Assembly: GCA_002102225.1 (NCBI GenBank)
Contig: LQPB01000014.1
Coordinates: 1 to 64,000, forward strand
Length of the DNA: 64,000 bases
Source of the DNA: Mycobacterium interjectum
Lineage (GTDB): Bacteria > Actinomycetota > Actinomycetes > Mycobacteriales > Mycobacteriaceae
Reading direction: 5' to 3'
Shown: in pieces, positions 51,815-59,835 of the stretch
Layout: each line of letters begins with the position of its first letter
Numbering within the stretch: the stretch's first letter is position 1
Translations under genes and position numbers: made by a program
The notes under the pieces: model-generated
The model's input: only the letters and a program-made list of their open reading frames with translations
Database searches by the model: none
Told to the model about the DNA's origin: nothing

Positions 51815-54800
51815 TCATTCGTCGCGCGGCGCGGCCCGGCGGCCCGGCATCGTCACGACCGAAGCCGCAAGCACGGCAAGCGAAATCAGCGCCAGCAGTT
51901 GCACGATCGCCGAGTGACCGGCGTAACCGTCGACCGAGCGCCAGGGATGCCGCGACAGCGCCGCCCCGGCCGCAATGAGCCCCCCGGCGCTGAGCGCGAC
52001 GGTCACGTCGTCGAGCCGGCGCTGCCGGTGGCGCAGCGCGTACCGCAGGCCCAGCGCGGCACCGACGGCGAGCACTCCTACCGGGCCGGCGACCACCGCG
52101 CCGGCCGCCAGCACGGGGACCGCCGCCCAGCGCCCCGGCGCCCAGGGCCGCGCGAGCGCGTCGGTGGCGCCGCGCCGCCGGGTGCGCCACAACGCGAGCG
52201 CGGCCAACAGCGGCAGCAACGCCAGCCCGATCGCCAGGCCCGCCCGGTACAGCGAGTTGGACGCGAAGGTCAGCGTGATGGTGCCGGGGTCGCCCGCCGG
52301 CACCACCCAGCCCTGCTGCCAGCCATTGACGGCGACGGGCGTCAACCGGGCGCCGGTGCTGGTGCGCGCCACCCAGCCGGGGTTGATGCTTTCGGGGATC
52401 ACCAGCACCCGGGAGGTCGGCGCCGCCGGGGCCCGCACCTCGCGGCGGCTCGGGCCCCACGCTCCGGTCTGCGCGACGGCCTGCGGGGCGGTGCTCAGGT
52501 CGTCGGCGGCCGGGGTCGACAGCCGGGCCCCGTCCACGACGAACTGGGCGCCCGGGCTGATCAGCAGCTCCTGCTGGCCCGCCGGCAGCGCGATCGGGTC
52601 GGGTTCGCAGGGCTGTGCCGCGATCGGCCCACCGTCCAGCAACGCGCCGACGGTGGTGCGGATCGAGGTGTGCACGAACCGCCCCGCGACCGCGATCACC
52701 GGGCCACGGTCGCAGCCGACGGTGATCTCGCGGGATCGGTTGCGAGTGGCGTCGGCGGGCGCGATCGGTTGGCCGTCGGCGCCCAGCACCGCCACCTCGG
52801 CCAGCCCCGGCGGCTTGAGCTGATCGAAGCCCAGCGCGTTGCGGTCGATGATGTCTTCCCAGCCGAGCAGGCTGATGCTGACCGTGTCGGTCACACGCGG
52901 CGCGAGCGACAGGGTCTGCGGATCGCCCGCCTTCAGCTCCCGGACCTGCGGGCCGTCGCCCAGGTTGACGGCCAGCAGCGTCGGGTGGGCCGGCAACGCC
53001 CACCGGCTGGGCGTCAGGCGCAACCCGGCGACCTCGGTGGGCCGCGGCAGCGTGACGGTCAGCGTCGGCGGCGACTTGTGCTGCACCACCCGCTGCGGCG
53101 CGGTCCACGCGGTGGCCGGATCGCCGTCGGTGGCCGCGTACGCCGAGCCCAGGATGTCTACCACGTCGGAATCGCCTTGTGCGCGAGTGGTATTGGGCTC
53201 GGCAACCAGATCGGTCAGCTTGGGCCCCTGCCGTGGCCGCACCCACACCGCCGGCGTCACCGACACCGGAGCCGCCACGGTCAGGGTGCGGCTGAAGTTC
53301 ACGGGCTCCTCCGGGGCCAGCGCCATCGAGGCCGCGCAGCGCACGCTGTCGGGCGCCTGGGCGCAGCCCGGCCTGCCGAGCGGCTCCGAGCCCAGGTCCC
53401 AGCCCGCGACCGCCGAGCCCGGCGGCGGCCCCGGCACGCCCACGGTGTGGCGCAGGTTGACCGGGTGGGCGAATCCGGAGGCGTCGTATTGGGTGACCGA
53501 CAGGTCGGTGATGCCGAACTGCACACCCGGGGAGCCGTCGTCGGTGCCGGCGGCGGTGACCCGGACCCACGGGGTTTCGCCGTACGGCAGCGCGGCCGCG
53601 AGGGGCTTGCCGGGCTCGTCGAACCGCAGGGAGGTGCTGCCGTTGGCCGTCTCGATCAGGATGCGACGGACCTGGGCACCGACGGCGGTCGCGCTGGGCG
53701 TGATGGTGATGGCGCCGTTGCTGATCGGATGGTCGAAGTCGACCTGCAGCCACTGCCCGACGGCGGACTGCAGCGCGTTGGACACCCACGCCGTTCCCGA
53801 GTCGCCGTCGAAAGCGGCGGCCGGGGAGGTCGCCGGGGCGACGTCGGGCATCGCGGTGGAATCCGACGACGAGCTCGACACCGTGATCCGGCCGCCGTTC
53901 CAGGCGCCGGATACCGGCTCGGCGCCGGGGGCCGGGTAGTCCGGGACGCGGTTGAAGGTGTGCCGCGCGTCGCCGGGCGCCCGGATCGCCGACGAGTGGT
54001 GATCGACGCGGCCGTAGTCGGTCTCGCGGTCCAGCGGGGTGTCGGTCACGGTGACCAGCGGCGCCGCCAGGCCGGCGCCGCGCGCGTCGCCGGTCATCAG
54101 GACCGGACCCACCGCCGGCCGGCCCAGCAGCCGTCGCCGCTCATCGAGGCGCAGCAGCACCTCCGGCCCCCCATCAAGCCGGGCCATCCGGTCGGCGTCG
54201 ACGAAGTACGGCGCGCCGGGATCGCCCGCAACGTCGACGCGGTAGATCTCCACGGCGGGGTAGCGCGGGCGCAGCCCGCTGTCGGCGACGAAGCCCGCCA
54301 GCGTGCCCGGACCCACCGGCGCGCCGAACTGCGCCACCTTCTGCAGGCCCGGCGAGCCCTCGACGGCGCGGTGCACCAGGATCGGGCGCGCCGAGCGCGA
54401 CGTCTCCGGGTCCAGGTCGTTGCGCAGCACGACGTACGAAATGCCTTGCCGGGCAAGGGTATCGGTTAGCCCGGCCGACGGCTGCCCGGCGGCGAACAGG
54501 CGCTGCACCGAATCCAGCGCCCGGATGGTCTGCGGCGGGGTCAACGGAATGGAGTCACGCACCCCCCACGGGTTGCTGCCGAGCACCTGCAGCGGTTCGT
54601 CGTGGCTGGTGCCCCAGACCTGGGTGGCGAACGGCGCGCCGGGGACCACCAGCACGCGCCCGGGAGCGGGGGAGCCGGTGTTGTGCTCGCCGAGCCAGTC
54701 GGCGGCCTGCTGCCAGTAGGGCGGTATCGCGCGGAACGCGCCCGGCGGGGTGAGCCGTCCCGTCCACGCCAGCGAGGTGCTGACCGCCAGCGCCGTGAGG

Positions 54801-55996
54801 ACCACGACCGTCACCGCCACCCGTTTGTCGCGCTCCGGGTGGGCGAACGCTCGCAGCCAGACCGACCTCGGCGCGCTGCCGGGCAGCGCGACCCGGCCCA
54901 GCAGCTGCGCCAGGCCCAGCACCAGCGGAATCCGGACCACCGACCCCAGCTTGTGCACGTTGCGCAGCGGCGCGCCGGCGGCGTCCAGGAACGCCTGCAT
55001 CTCGTGGGCCAGCGGCGAGCCCAGCCCGCCGCCGTAGCCGACGGCCATCAACACCACGCCGACCAGCAGCATCGTCACCAGCCGGCCGCGAGCCGGCATC
55101 CGGGGACTGGCCAGCCCGGCCAGCCCGGCCGCCGCGACCAGGCAGGTGCCCAGGACGGCGGCCGACCCGGTGACCAGCGGCGCGCCGGCGGTGGCGGTGG
55201 GCGCCACGTACGGGGTCCAGCTGTCGGTGCCGCGCAGGATCTCCGTCAGCGACGACCATTGCGTCGTCACGCCGGAGGATTCGATGAAGTCCAGGAACGG
55301 CGGACTGACGTGGCGCAGGCACACCAGCGCCACGACCCACCAGAGCATGGCCAGGCACACCGCCAGCAGCCACCACGCGGTGTAGCGCCACCACCGCCGG
55401 TTCGGCCGGTGGCACGCCCACCAGATCACCGCGGGCAGGCACCCGGCGAGCGTGGCGATGGCATTGACTGCGCCCATCAGCGCGACGGCCAGCCCGGCCT
55501 GCGCGGCCAGCGCCCGCACCGACTTCTCGCTCGAAGCCCGCAGCGCCACGATCGTCGGCAACAACACCCACGGCGCCAGCATCACCGGCAGGGTCTCCGA
55601 GGAGATCGACCCGAGCGTGGTCAGCACCCGCGGCGCCAGCGCGAACGCCGTCGCGCCGAGCACCCGTGACGCCGGGCTGCCGATTCCGAGCGTCTCGGCC
55701 ACCCGCAGCAGCCCCCAGAACCCGACGGTGAGCAGCAGCGCCCACCACAGCCGCTGCGTCAACCACCCCGGCATCCCCAACAGATGGCCGGCCAGAAAGA
55801 AGGTGCCGTGCGGGAACAGGTAGCCGTAGGCCTGGTTCTGCGACTGGCCGAAGGGCAGCTCGCTGTTCCACAGGTTCGTCGCGCGGGCCAGGAAGCGCAG
55901 CGGGTTGGCGGTGAGGTCGAGCTTGGTGTCGGGGGAGATCTGCCCGGGCGACTGCGCGAGCGCCAACGCCAGCGAGACGGCGCCGACCACCAGCAA
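51815..55996 (-). CDS. aftD: AftD arabinofuranosyltransferase
   Basis: About 1393 aa against about 1400 in M. tuberculosis. GT-C membrane enzyme that adds arabinofuranose branches in arabinogalactan and lipoarabinomannan. The first periplasmic loop QISPDTKLDLTANPLRFLAR holds the catalytic acidic residues; about 11 helices follow, then a large periplasmic region (about 430-1270) with carbohydrate-binding modules, and C-terminal helices. No ATG or GTG lies at the expected start; the only candidates are TTG 55996 and GTG 55990, giving a protein that lacks the short basic segment (SRRWL) before the first helix. Two 54-bp repeats sit just upstream, and the frame reads open through them. The true start needs care. 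Confidence 0.9.
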   Translation of the reverse strand: MLVVGAVSLALALAQSPGQISPDTKLDLTANPLRFLARATNLWNSELPFGQSQNQAYGYLFPHGTFFLAGHLLGMPGWLTQRLWWALLLTVGFWGLLRVAETLGIGSPASRVLGATAFALAPRVLTTLGSISSETLPVMLAPWVLLPTIVALRASSEKSVRALAAQAGLAVALMGAVNAIATLAGCLPAVIWWACHRPNRRWWRYTAWWLLAVCLAMLWWVVALVCLRHVSPPFLDFIESSGVTTQWSSLTEILRGTDSWTPYVAPTATAGAPLVTGSAAVLGTCLVAAAGLAGLASPRMPARGRLVTMLLVGVVLMAVGYGGGLGSPLAHEMQAFLDAAGAPLRNVHKLGSVVRIPLVLGLAQLLGRVALPGSAPRSVWLRAFAHPERDKRVAVTVVVLTALAVSTSLAWTGRLTPPGAFRAIPPYWQQAADWLGEHNTGSPAPGRVLVVPGAPFATQVWGTSHDEPLQVLGSNPWGVRDSIPLTPPQTIRALDSVQRLFAAGQPSAGLTDTLARQGISYVVLRNDLDPETSRSARPILVHRAVEGSPGLQKVAQFGAPVGPGTLAGFVADSGLRPRYPAVEIYRVDVAGDPGAPYFVDADRMARLDGGPEVLLRLDERRRLLGRPAVGPVLMTGDARGAGLAAPLVTVTDTPLDRETDYGRVDHHSSAIRAPGDARHTFNRVPDYPAPGAEPVSGAWNGGRITVSSSSSDSTAMPDVAPATSPAAAFDGDSGTAWVSNALQSAVGQWLQVDFDHPISNGAITITPSATAVGAQVRRILIETANGSTSLRFDEPGKPLAAALPYGETPWVRVTAAGTDDGSPGVQFGITDLSVTQYDASGFAHPVNLRHTVGVPGPPPGSAVAGWDLGSEPLGRPGCAQAPDSVRCAASMALAPEEPVNFSRTLTVAAPVSVTPAVWVRPRQGPKLTDLVAEPNTTRAQGDSDVVDILGSAYAATDGDPATAWTAPQRVVQHKSPPTLTVTLPRPTEVAGLRLTPSRWALPAHPTLLAVNLGDGPQVRELKAGDPQTLSLAPRVTDTVSISLLGWEDIIDRNALGFDQLKPPGLAEVAVLGADGQPIAPADATRNRSREITVGCDRGPVIAVAGRFVHTSIRTTVGALLDGGPIAAQPCEPDPIALPAGQQELLISPGAQFVVDGARLSTPAADDLSTAPQAVAQTGAWGPSRREVRAPAAPTSRVLVIPESINPGWVARTSTGARLTPVAVNGWQQGWVVPAGDPGTITLTFASNSLYRAGLAIGLALLPLLAALALWRTRRRGATDALARPWAPGRWAAVPVLAAGAVVAGPVGVLAVGAALGLRYALRHRQRRLDDVTVALSAGGLIAAGAALSRHPWRSVDGYAGHSAIVQLLALISLAVLAASVVTMPGRRAAPRDE

Positions 55997-56066
55997 CCAC
56001 CGGCGGGACAGCGGCGCGGCCGGGGCCGGTGCCGCGGGCTCGGCCCGCGTGCCCCCTGCCGTCCGG

Positions 56067-56174
56067 CTATCCGACGTCGGCGACCCGCTGCGCCCGGCTT
56101 TGCCGCGCTTGCGATCGCCGCTATCCGACTGCGGCGACCCGCTGCGCCCGGCTTTGCCGCGCTTGCGATCGCCG
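56067..56174. repeat. Two tandem 54-bp repeats between aftD and a DUF2613 gene
   Basis: Units 56067-56120 and 56121-56174 begin CTATCCGAC and differ at two positions. They share the core CGACCCGCT-CGCCCGGCTT and GCGATCGCC with the arrays at 15236 and 41586, with a few substitutions. The second unit directly abuts the stop codon of the DUF2613 gene. Confidence 0.92.
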
Positions 56175-56348
56175 CTAGCTACGGTTGCCGTACTCGACCC
56201 GGTTGAGCACTGACGACTGCGGATCGCCCCCGGGGAGTGGCGGCTTCGTGTCCTGCTGGACCATCAACGTGATCCCGAAGATTGCGGCCGCGCCCAGCAA
56301 CAGACCAACCACCACGCTCGCGGCGGCGGGCGCAATGATCCGGTTCAA
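56175..56348 (-). CDS. DUF2613 small membrane protein (Rv0236A homologue)
   Basis: 57 aa. One hydrophobic helix (SVVVGLLLGAAAIFGITLMV, residues 11-30), followed by a short polar periplasmic tail ending SSVLNRVEYGNRS. The start is TTG 56348 with AAAGGAG 8 nt upstream, reading NRIIAPAAA next. A longer frame at 56179-56385 overlaps it in another phase but lacks these marks. It lies directly before aftD in the same direction and is likely co-transcribed, so it may be a small partner of the arabinosyltransferase or of the export machinery. The family has no known function. Confidence 0.82.
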   Translation of the reverse strand: MNRIIAPAAASVVVGLLLGAAAIFGITLMVQQDTKPPLPGGDPQSSVLNRVEYGNRS

Positions 56349-56421
56349 AATGGCTCCTTTGGCGTGACGTCCGACCTAGGGCCAACTTAGCAGAACGGCC
56401 ACCGGCGGCCGGGCCGGCAAA

Positions 56422-56628
56422 TCACGGCCACGGCACGCAATGGCCATGCCAGCAGCGCGAGCCGTAGTCGACCAGGTATGGCCCCGCGGGGTTCCGCGCG
56501 GCCGGTGCGATCCGTGCCGGCACCGTCCGATGGTCGTCCATCGCGAGCGTCACGCCGACGGTCGCGGCGGCGCCGAGTGACAACCCCACCGCGATGCTGG
56601 CCGCAGCCACCAACGAAAACCCGGCCAT
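56422..56628 (-). CDS. DUF2613-like small membrane protein, second copy
   Basis: 68 aa. Reads MAGFSLVAAASIAVGLSLGAAATVGVTLAM, a single membrane helix close in pattern to the preceding DUF2613 protein, then a polar tail with DYGSRCWHGHCVPWP. Two Cys near the C-terminus (Cys60 and Cys64) could form a disulfide outside the membrane. The start ATG 56628 has GGGAGGAG 7 nt upstream. It lies 73 bp upstream of the Rv0236A homologue on the same strand and looks like a diverged tandem copy. It is divergent from lpqI. Confidence 0.8.
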   Translation of the reverse strand: MAGFSLVAAASIAVGLSLGAAATVGVTLAMDDHRTVPARIAPAARNPAGPYLVDYGSRCWHGHCVPWP

Positions 56629-56726
56629 CGCTGGCTCCTCCCTGCCAGTCAAATGGGCTCTGGCCAACCTACCGCTGATGCCCCCTGGGGCCCGGCACGA
56701 AACGCCAAGCGTGACAACATGGCCCG

Positions 56727-57875
56727 ATGGCATTCCCCCGGACCCTGGCCGTGCTCGCAGCCGCAGCAGCGCTGGTTGCGGGCTGCGGCCACCACGGCGC
56801 GCGGCCGCCCGGCGCCGCGACCAGCAGGCCGGCGGCGGCCCCCGCCCCGCCGGTATGCGCCGACCCGACGGCGGTCCCGGCCGCCCTGTCGACCCGCGAC
56901 AAGCTGGCGCAGCTGCTGATGGTCGGCGTGAAGGACGCCGACGACGCGCGCGCCGTGGTCAACGGCTATCACGTCGGCGGCATCTTCATCGGCGGCTGGA
57001 CGGACCTGTCGATCTTCAAGGGCCCGCTGGCCGACATCACGCGCACCGCGGGTCCGCTGCCGCTGGCGGTCAGCGTCGACGAGGAGGGCGGCCGGGTGTC
57101 GCGGTTGAAGTCGCTGATCGGGACGGCCCCGTCGGCGCGGCAGCTGGCGCGGCAGCAAACCGTCCAACAGGTCCACGACCTGGCGGCGGATCGCGGCAAG
57201 AAGATGCGCGACCTGGGCATCACCGTCGACTTCGCCCCGGACGTGGACGTCAGCGACGAGCCCGACGACGCCGTGATCGGCGACCGGTCGTTCAGCGCGG
57301 ACCCGGCGACGGTCACCGCCTACGCCGGGGCCTACGCGCAGGGCCTGCGAGACGCAGGTGTGCTGCCGGTCCTCAAGCATTTCCCCGGCCACGGGCACGG
57401 CTCCGGCGACTCGCACACCGGCGGGGTGGTCACCCCGCCGCTCAGCGAGCTGCAGAACGTCGACCTGGTGCCGTACCGCACCCTGGTGACGGCGACGCCC
57501 GTCGGGGTGATGGTGGGCCACCTGCAGGTGCCCGGGCTGACCGGCGACGATCCGGCCAGCCTGAGCCGCGCCGCCGTCCAGCTGCTCCGCACCGGCACCG
57601 GCTACCAGGCGCCGCCCTTCACCGGGCCGGTGTTCAGCGACGATGTGTCCAGCATGGCCGCGATCTCCGATCGCTACGGCGTCCCGGAGGCGGTGCTGCG
57701 AACCCTGCAGGCCGGCACCGACATCGCGCTGTGGGTCACCACCGACGAGGTGCCCGCGGTCCTCGACCGCCTGCAAAAGGCCGTCGATGCGGGCGACCTG
57801 CCGATGCCGGCGGTCAACGAGTCGGTGGTGCGGGTGGCGACCATGAAGGGCGCCAATCGAACATGTGGCCACTAA
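56727..57875 (+). CDS. lpqI: LpqI lipoprotein, beta-N-acetylglucosaminidase (GH3)
   Basis: 382 aa. Signal peptide with lipobox LVAGC (Cys20), then a Pro/Ala-rich linker and a NagZ-like GH3 barrel. The active-site loop KHFPGHGHGSGDSHTG near residues 214-229 carries the His/Asp used in NagZ, and the nucleophile Asp is in FSDDVSSMAAI near 298. It removes GlcNAc from muropeptides in cell-wall recycling. A CAACAT lies 6 nt before the ATG, so the mRNA is probably leaderless. It is divergent from the DUF2613 pair, and the TetR gene follows 66 bp later. Confidence 0.93.
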   Translation: MAFPRTLAVLAAAAALVAGCGHHGARPPGAATSRPAAAPAPPVCADPTAVPAALSTRDKLAQLLMVGVKDADDARAVVNGYHVGGIFIGGWTDLSIFKGPLADITRTAGPLPLAVSVDEEGGRVSRLKSLIGTAPSARQLARQQTVQQVHDLAADRGKKMRDLGITVDFAPDVDVSDEPDDAVIGDRSFSADPATVTAYAGAYAQGLRDAGVLPVLKHFPGHGHGSGDSHTGGVVTPPLSELQNVDLVPYRTLVTATPVGVMVGHLQVPGLTGDDPASLSRAAVQLLRTGTGYQAPPFTGPVFSDDVSSMAAISDRYGVPEAVLRTLQAGTDIALWVTTDEVPAVLDRLQKAVDAGDLPMPAVNESVVRVATMKGANRTCGH

Positions 57876-57941
57876 CCCGACGCATCCTCGTTACCCTGTA
57901 GCCAGATAAGCAGTGCCTGAAGAGCGTGAAAGGGCAGCGTG

Positions 57942-58559
57942 ATGGCGGGTGGTACCAAGCGGTTACCCCGCGCTGTCCGCGAACAGCAGATGCTCGACGC
58001 CGCCGTCCAGATGTTCTCCGTCAACGGCTACCACGAGACCTCGATGGACGCCATCGCCGCCGAGGCGGAGATCTCCAAGCCGATGCTGTATCTGTACTAC
58101 GGCTCTAAGGAGGACCTGTTCGGGGCCTGCCTGGATCGTGAACTGGGTCGGTTCGTCGATGCGGTGCGCGCCGACATCAACTTCGCGCAAAGCCCAAAGG
58201 ATCTGCTGGGCAACGCTATCGGGTCGTTCATGCGCTACATCGACTCCAACCGCGCGTCCTGGATCGTGATGTACACCCAGGCCATCAGCTCGACCGCGTT
58301 TGCGCACACCGTGCGCGAGGGGCGCGAGCAGATCATCGAACTGGTCGCCGAGCTGATGCGCGCCGGCAGCCGCACCCCGCGGTCGGACGCCGAGTACCAG
58401 ATGATGGCGGTGGCGCTGGTGGGCGCGGGCGAGGCGATGGCCAACCGGCTCTCCACCGGAGACATCGGCGTCGACGAGGCGGCCGAGTTGATGATCGACC
58501 TGTTCTGGCACGGCCTGAGAGGCACGCCGGAGGACCGGGAAGCCGCCGCGGCCGGCTAG
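57942..58559 (+). CDS. TetR-family regulator (Rv0238 homologue)
   Basis: 205 aa. The helix-turn-helix domain reads QMLDAAVQMFSVNGYHETSMDAIAAEAEISKPMLYLYYGSKE (region 16-57, given by its landmarks), nearly identical to Rv0238. The C-terminal ligand domain includes SFMRYIDSNRASWIVMYTQA. The ATG 57942 is preferred over GTG 57939 because AAAGGG lies 7 nt before it. Ligand and targets are unknown. The 66-bp gap upstream has a TAGCCAGATAAG stretch but no firm operator. In H37Rv the vapBC24 toxin-antitoxin pair follows; here a ClC gene does. Confidence 0.9.
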   Translation: MAGGTKRLPRAVREQQMLDAAVQMFSVNGYHETSMDAIAAEAEISKPMLYLYYGSKEDLFGACLDRELGRFVDAVRADINFAQSPKDLLGNAIGSFMRYIDSNRASWIVMYTQAISSTAFAHTVREGREQIIELVAELMRAGSRTPRSDAEYQMMAVALVGAGEAMANRLSTGDIGVDEAAELMIDLFWHGLRGTPEDREAAAAG

Positions 58560-58563
58560 CCCC

Positions 58564-58569
58564 TACATT
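58564..58569 (+). promoter_or_regulatory. -10 element TACATT for leaderless ClC gene
   Basis: TACATT ends 6 nt before the GTG at 58576 with only CGTGGG between. The 16-bp gap after the TetR stop has no ribosome site. Confidence 0.62.
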
Positions 58570-58575
58570 CGTGGG

Positions 58576-59835
58576 GTGGCCTCCCCGGCGCCCCGCCGCA
58601 ACCTCGACTTTTATTGCGCGGTGGTGATCGTCGGCCTGCTGGCCGGGGTGGCCGGGCTGACGACGACGGCGGTGCTGCGCTTCGTCGAGCACGCCACCTA
58701 CCACTACAGTTTCGGCACGTTGCTCGCCGGGATCGCGGGCAGCAGCCCGGCCCGCCGCGTCGTGGGACCGATGGTCGGTGGCGCGCTGGCCGGATTCGGC
58801 TGGTGGATCCTGCGCCGCCGCGCCGAGGTGCCACCGCTCGCGCCGACCATCGCCCGCCGGGAGCCGATCCCGCGCCTGGCGTGGAGCGTCGACGCCGTGT
58901 TGCAGGTGCTGCTCGTCGGATCCGGGGCGTCGCTGGGCCGGGAGGGCGCCCCGCGCCAATTCGCCTCGGCCCTGGGTGATTTCGGCACCGCATGGTTGAA
59001 GCGGCTGTCCGCACACGACCGCCAGGTCTTGCTGGCGTGCGCCGCCGGCGCCGGGCTCGGCGCCGTGTACGCCGTTCCCCTGGCCGGTGCGCTGCTCGCC
59101 GTGCGGATCCTGCTCAACACCTGGCATCCGCGGGCGGTGGGCGCGGCATGTTTGACGTCGAGCCTGGCCGTCGCGATCGGCTCGGCCGCCACGCACGATC
59201 AGCCCACCCTGAACTGGCCCCGCGCGGAATCGACGTATCTGCTGACCGCTCACGGGCTGATGCTGGCGCCGCTGACCCTCGCGGTGGGTCTGGCGTTCAA
59301 TCGCCTCATGGCCGCGGCGCGCCCGGCGCGGGTGATGCGGACGTGGCTGCTGATCCCGGCGCTGGCCGCGGCCGGTCTGGTGATGGGCGTGTGCTCGCAT
59401 TGGTGGCCGGAGTTGCCCGGCAACGGCCGCAGCATCCTGACCGTCAGCCTGGCCAGCGGCATGACGCTGTCGGTGGCCGCCATCATCCTGGTGTTGAAGC
59501 CCCTGCTGACGGCACTGTTCCTGCGCGCCGGCGGGGCGGGCGGCATGCTCACCCCGTCATTGGCCACCGGGGCGGCGGCAGGGACGGCGCTGGTGCTGGC
59601 GATCAACTGGGCGGCGGGCACCCACCTGCACACGCCGGCGGTCTCGCTGGCCGGGGCCGCCGGGGTGCTTGCGGTCACCCAGGATTCACCGATCTGGGCC
59701 GCGATCTTCGTCTGGGAACTCGCCCACCCGCCGCTGTGGCTGTTCCTGTTGTTCCTGCTGACCGCCTGCGCCGCATACGGATTGAAGGTGCTCGCGCTCG
59801 GTCGCCGGCCGGCCGGCCCGGCGCGCCAGGCCTAG
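58576..59835 (+). CDS. ClC-family chloride channel/antiporter
   Basis: 419 aa with about ten membrane helices. The selectivity-filter motifs of ClC proteins are seen in modified form: GSGASLGREGAPRQF near residues 114-128 (GREGP in the family) and GGAGGMLTPSLATGAA near 316-331 (GGxFxP). The external gating Glu falls in GREG. The inner Tyr position cannot be set by eye. It probably exchanges chloride for protons or conducts chloride. The GTG start follows TACATT by 6 nt (leaderless). It occupies the site where H37Rv has vapBC24, and ends 2 bp before the convergent htdX stop overlap zone. Confidence 0.87.
   Translation: MASPAPRRNLDFYCAVVIVGLLAGVAGLTTTAVLRFVEHATYHYSFGTLLAGIAGSSPARRVVGPMVGGALAGFGWWILRRRAEVPPLAPTIARREPIPRLAWSVDAVLQVLLVGSGASLGREGAPRQFASALGDFGTAWLKRLSAHDRQVLLACAAGAGLGAVYAVPLAGALLAVRILLNTWHPRAVGAACLTSSLAVAIGSAATHDQPTLNWPRAESTYLLTAHGLMLAPLTLAVGLAFNRLMAAARPARVMRTWLLIPALAAAGLVMGVCSHWWPELPGNGRSILTVSLASGMTLSVAAIILVLKPLLTALFLRAGGAGGMLTPSLATGAAAGTALVLAINWAAGTHLHTPAVSLAGAAGVLAVTQDSPIWAAIFVWELAHPPLWLFLLFLLTACAAYGLKVLALGRRPAGPARQA

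Noticed and set aside
56179..56385. 68-codon minus-strand frame overlapping the DUF2613 gene
   Set aside because: It is in a different phase from the conserved DUF2613 sequence, lacks a ribosome site and has no membrane helix.
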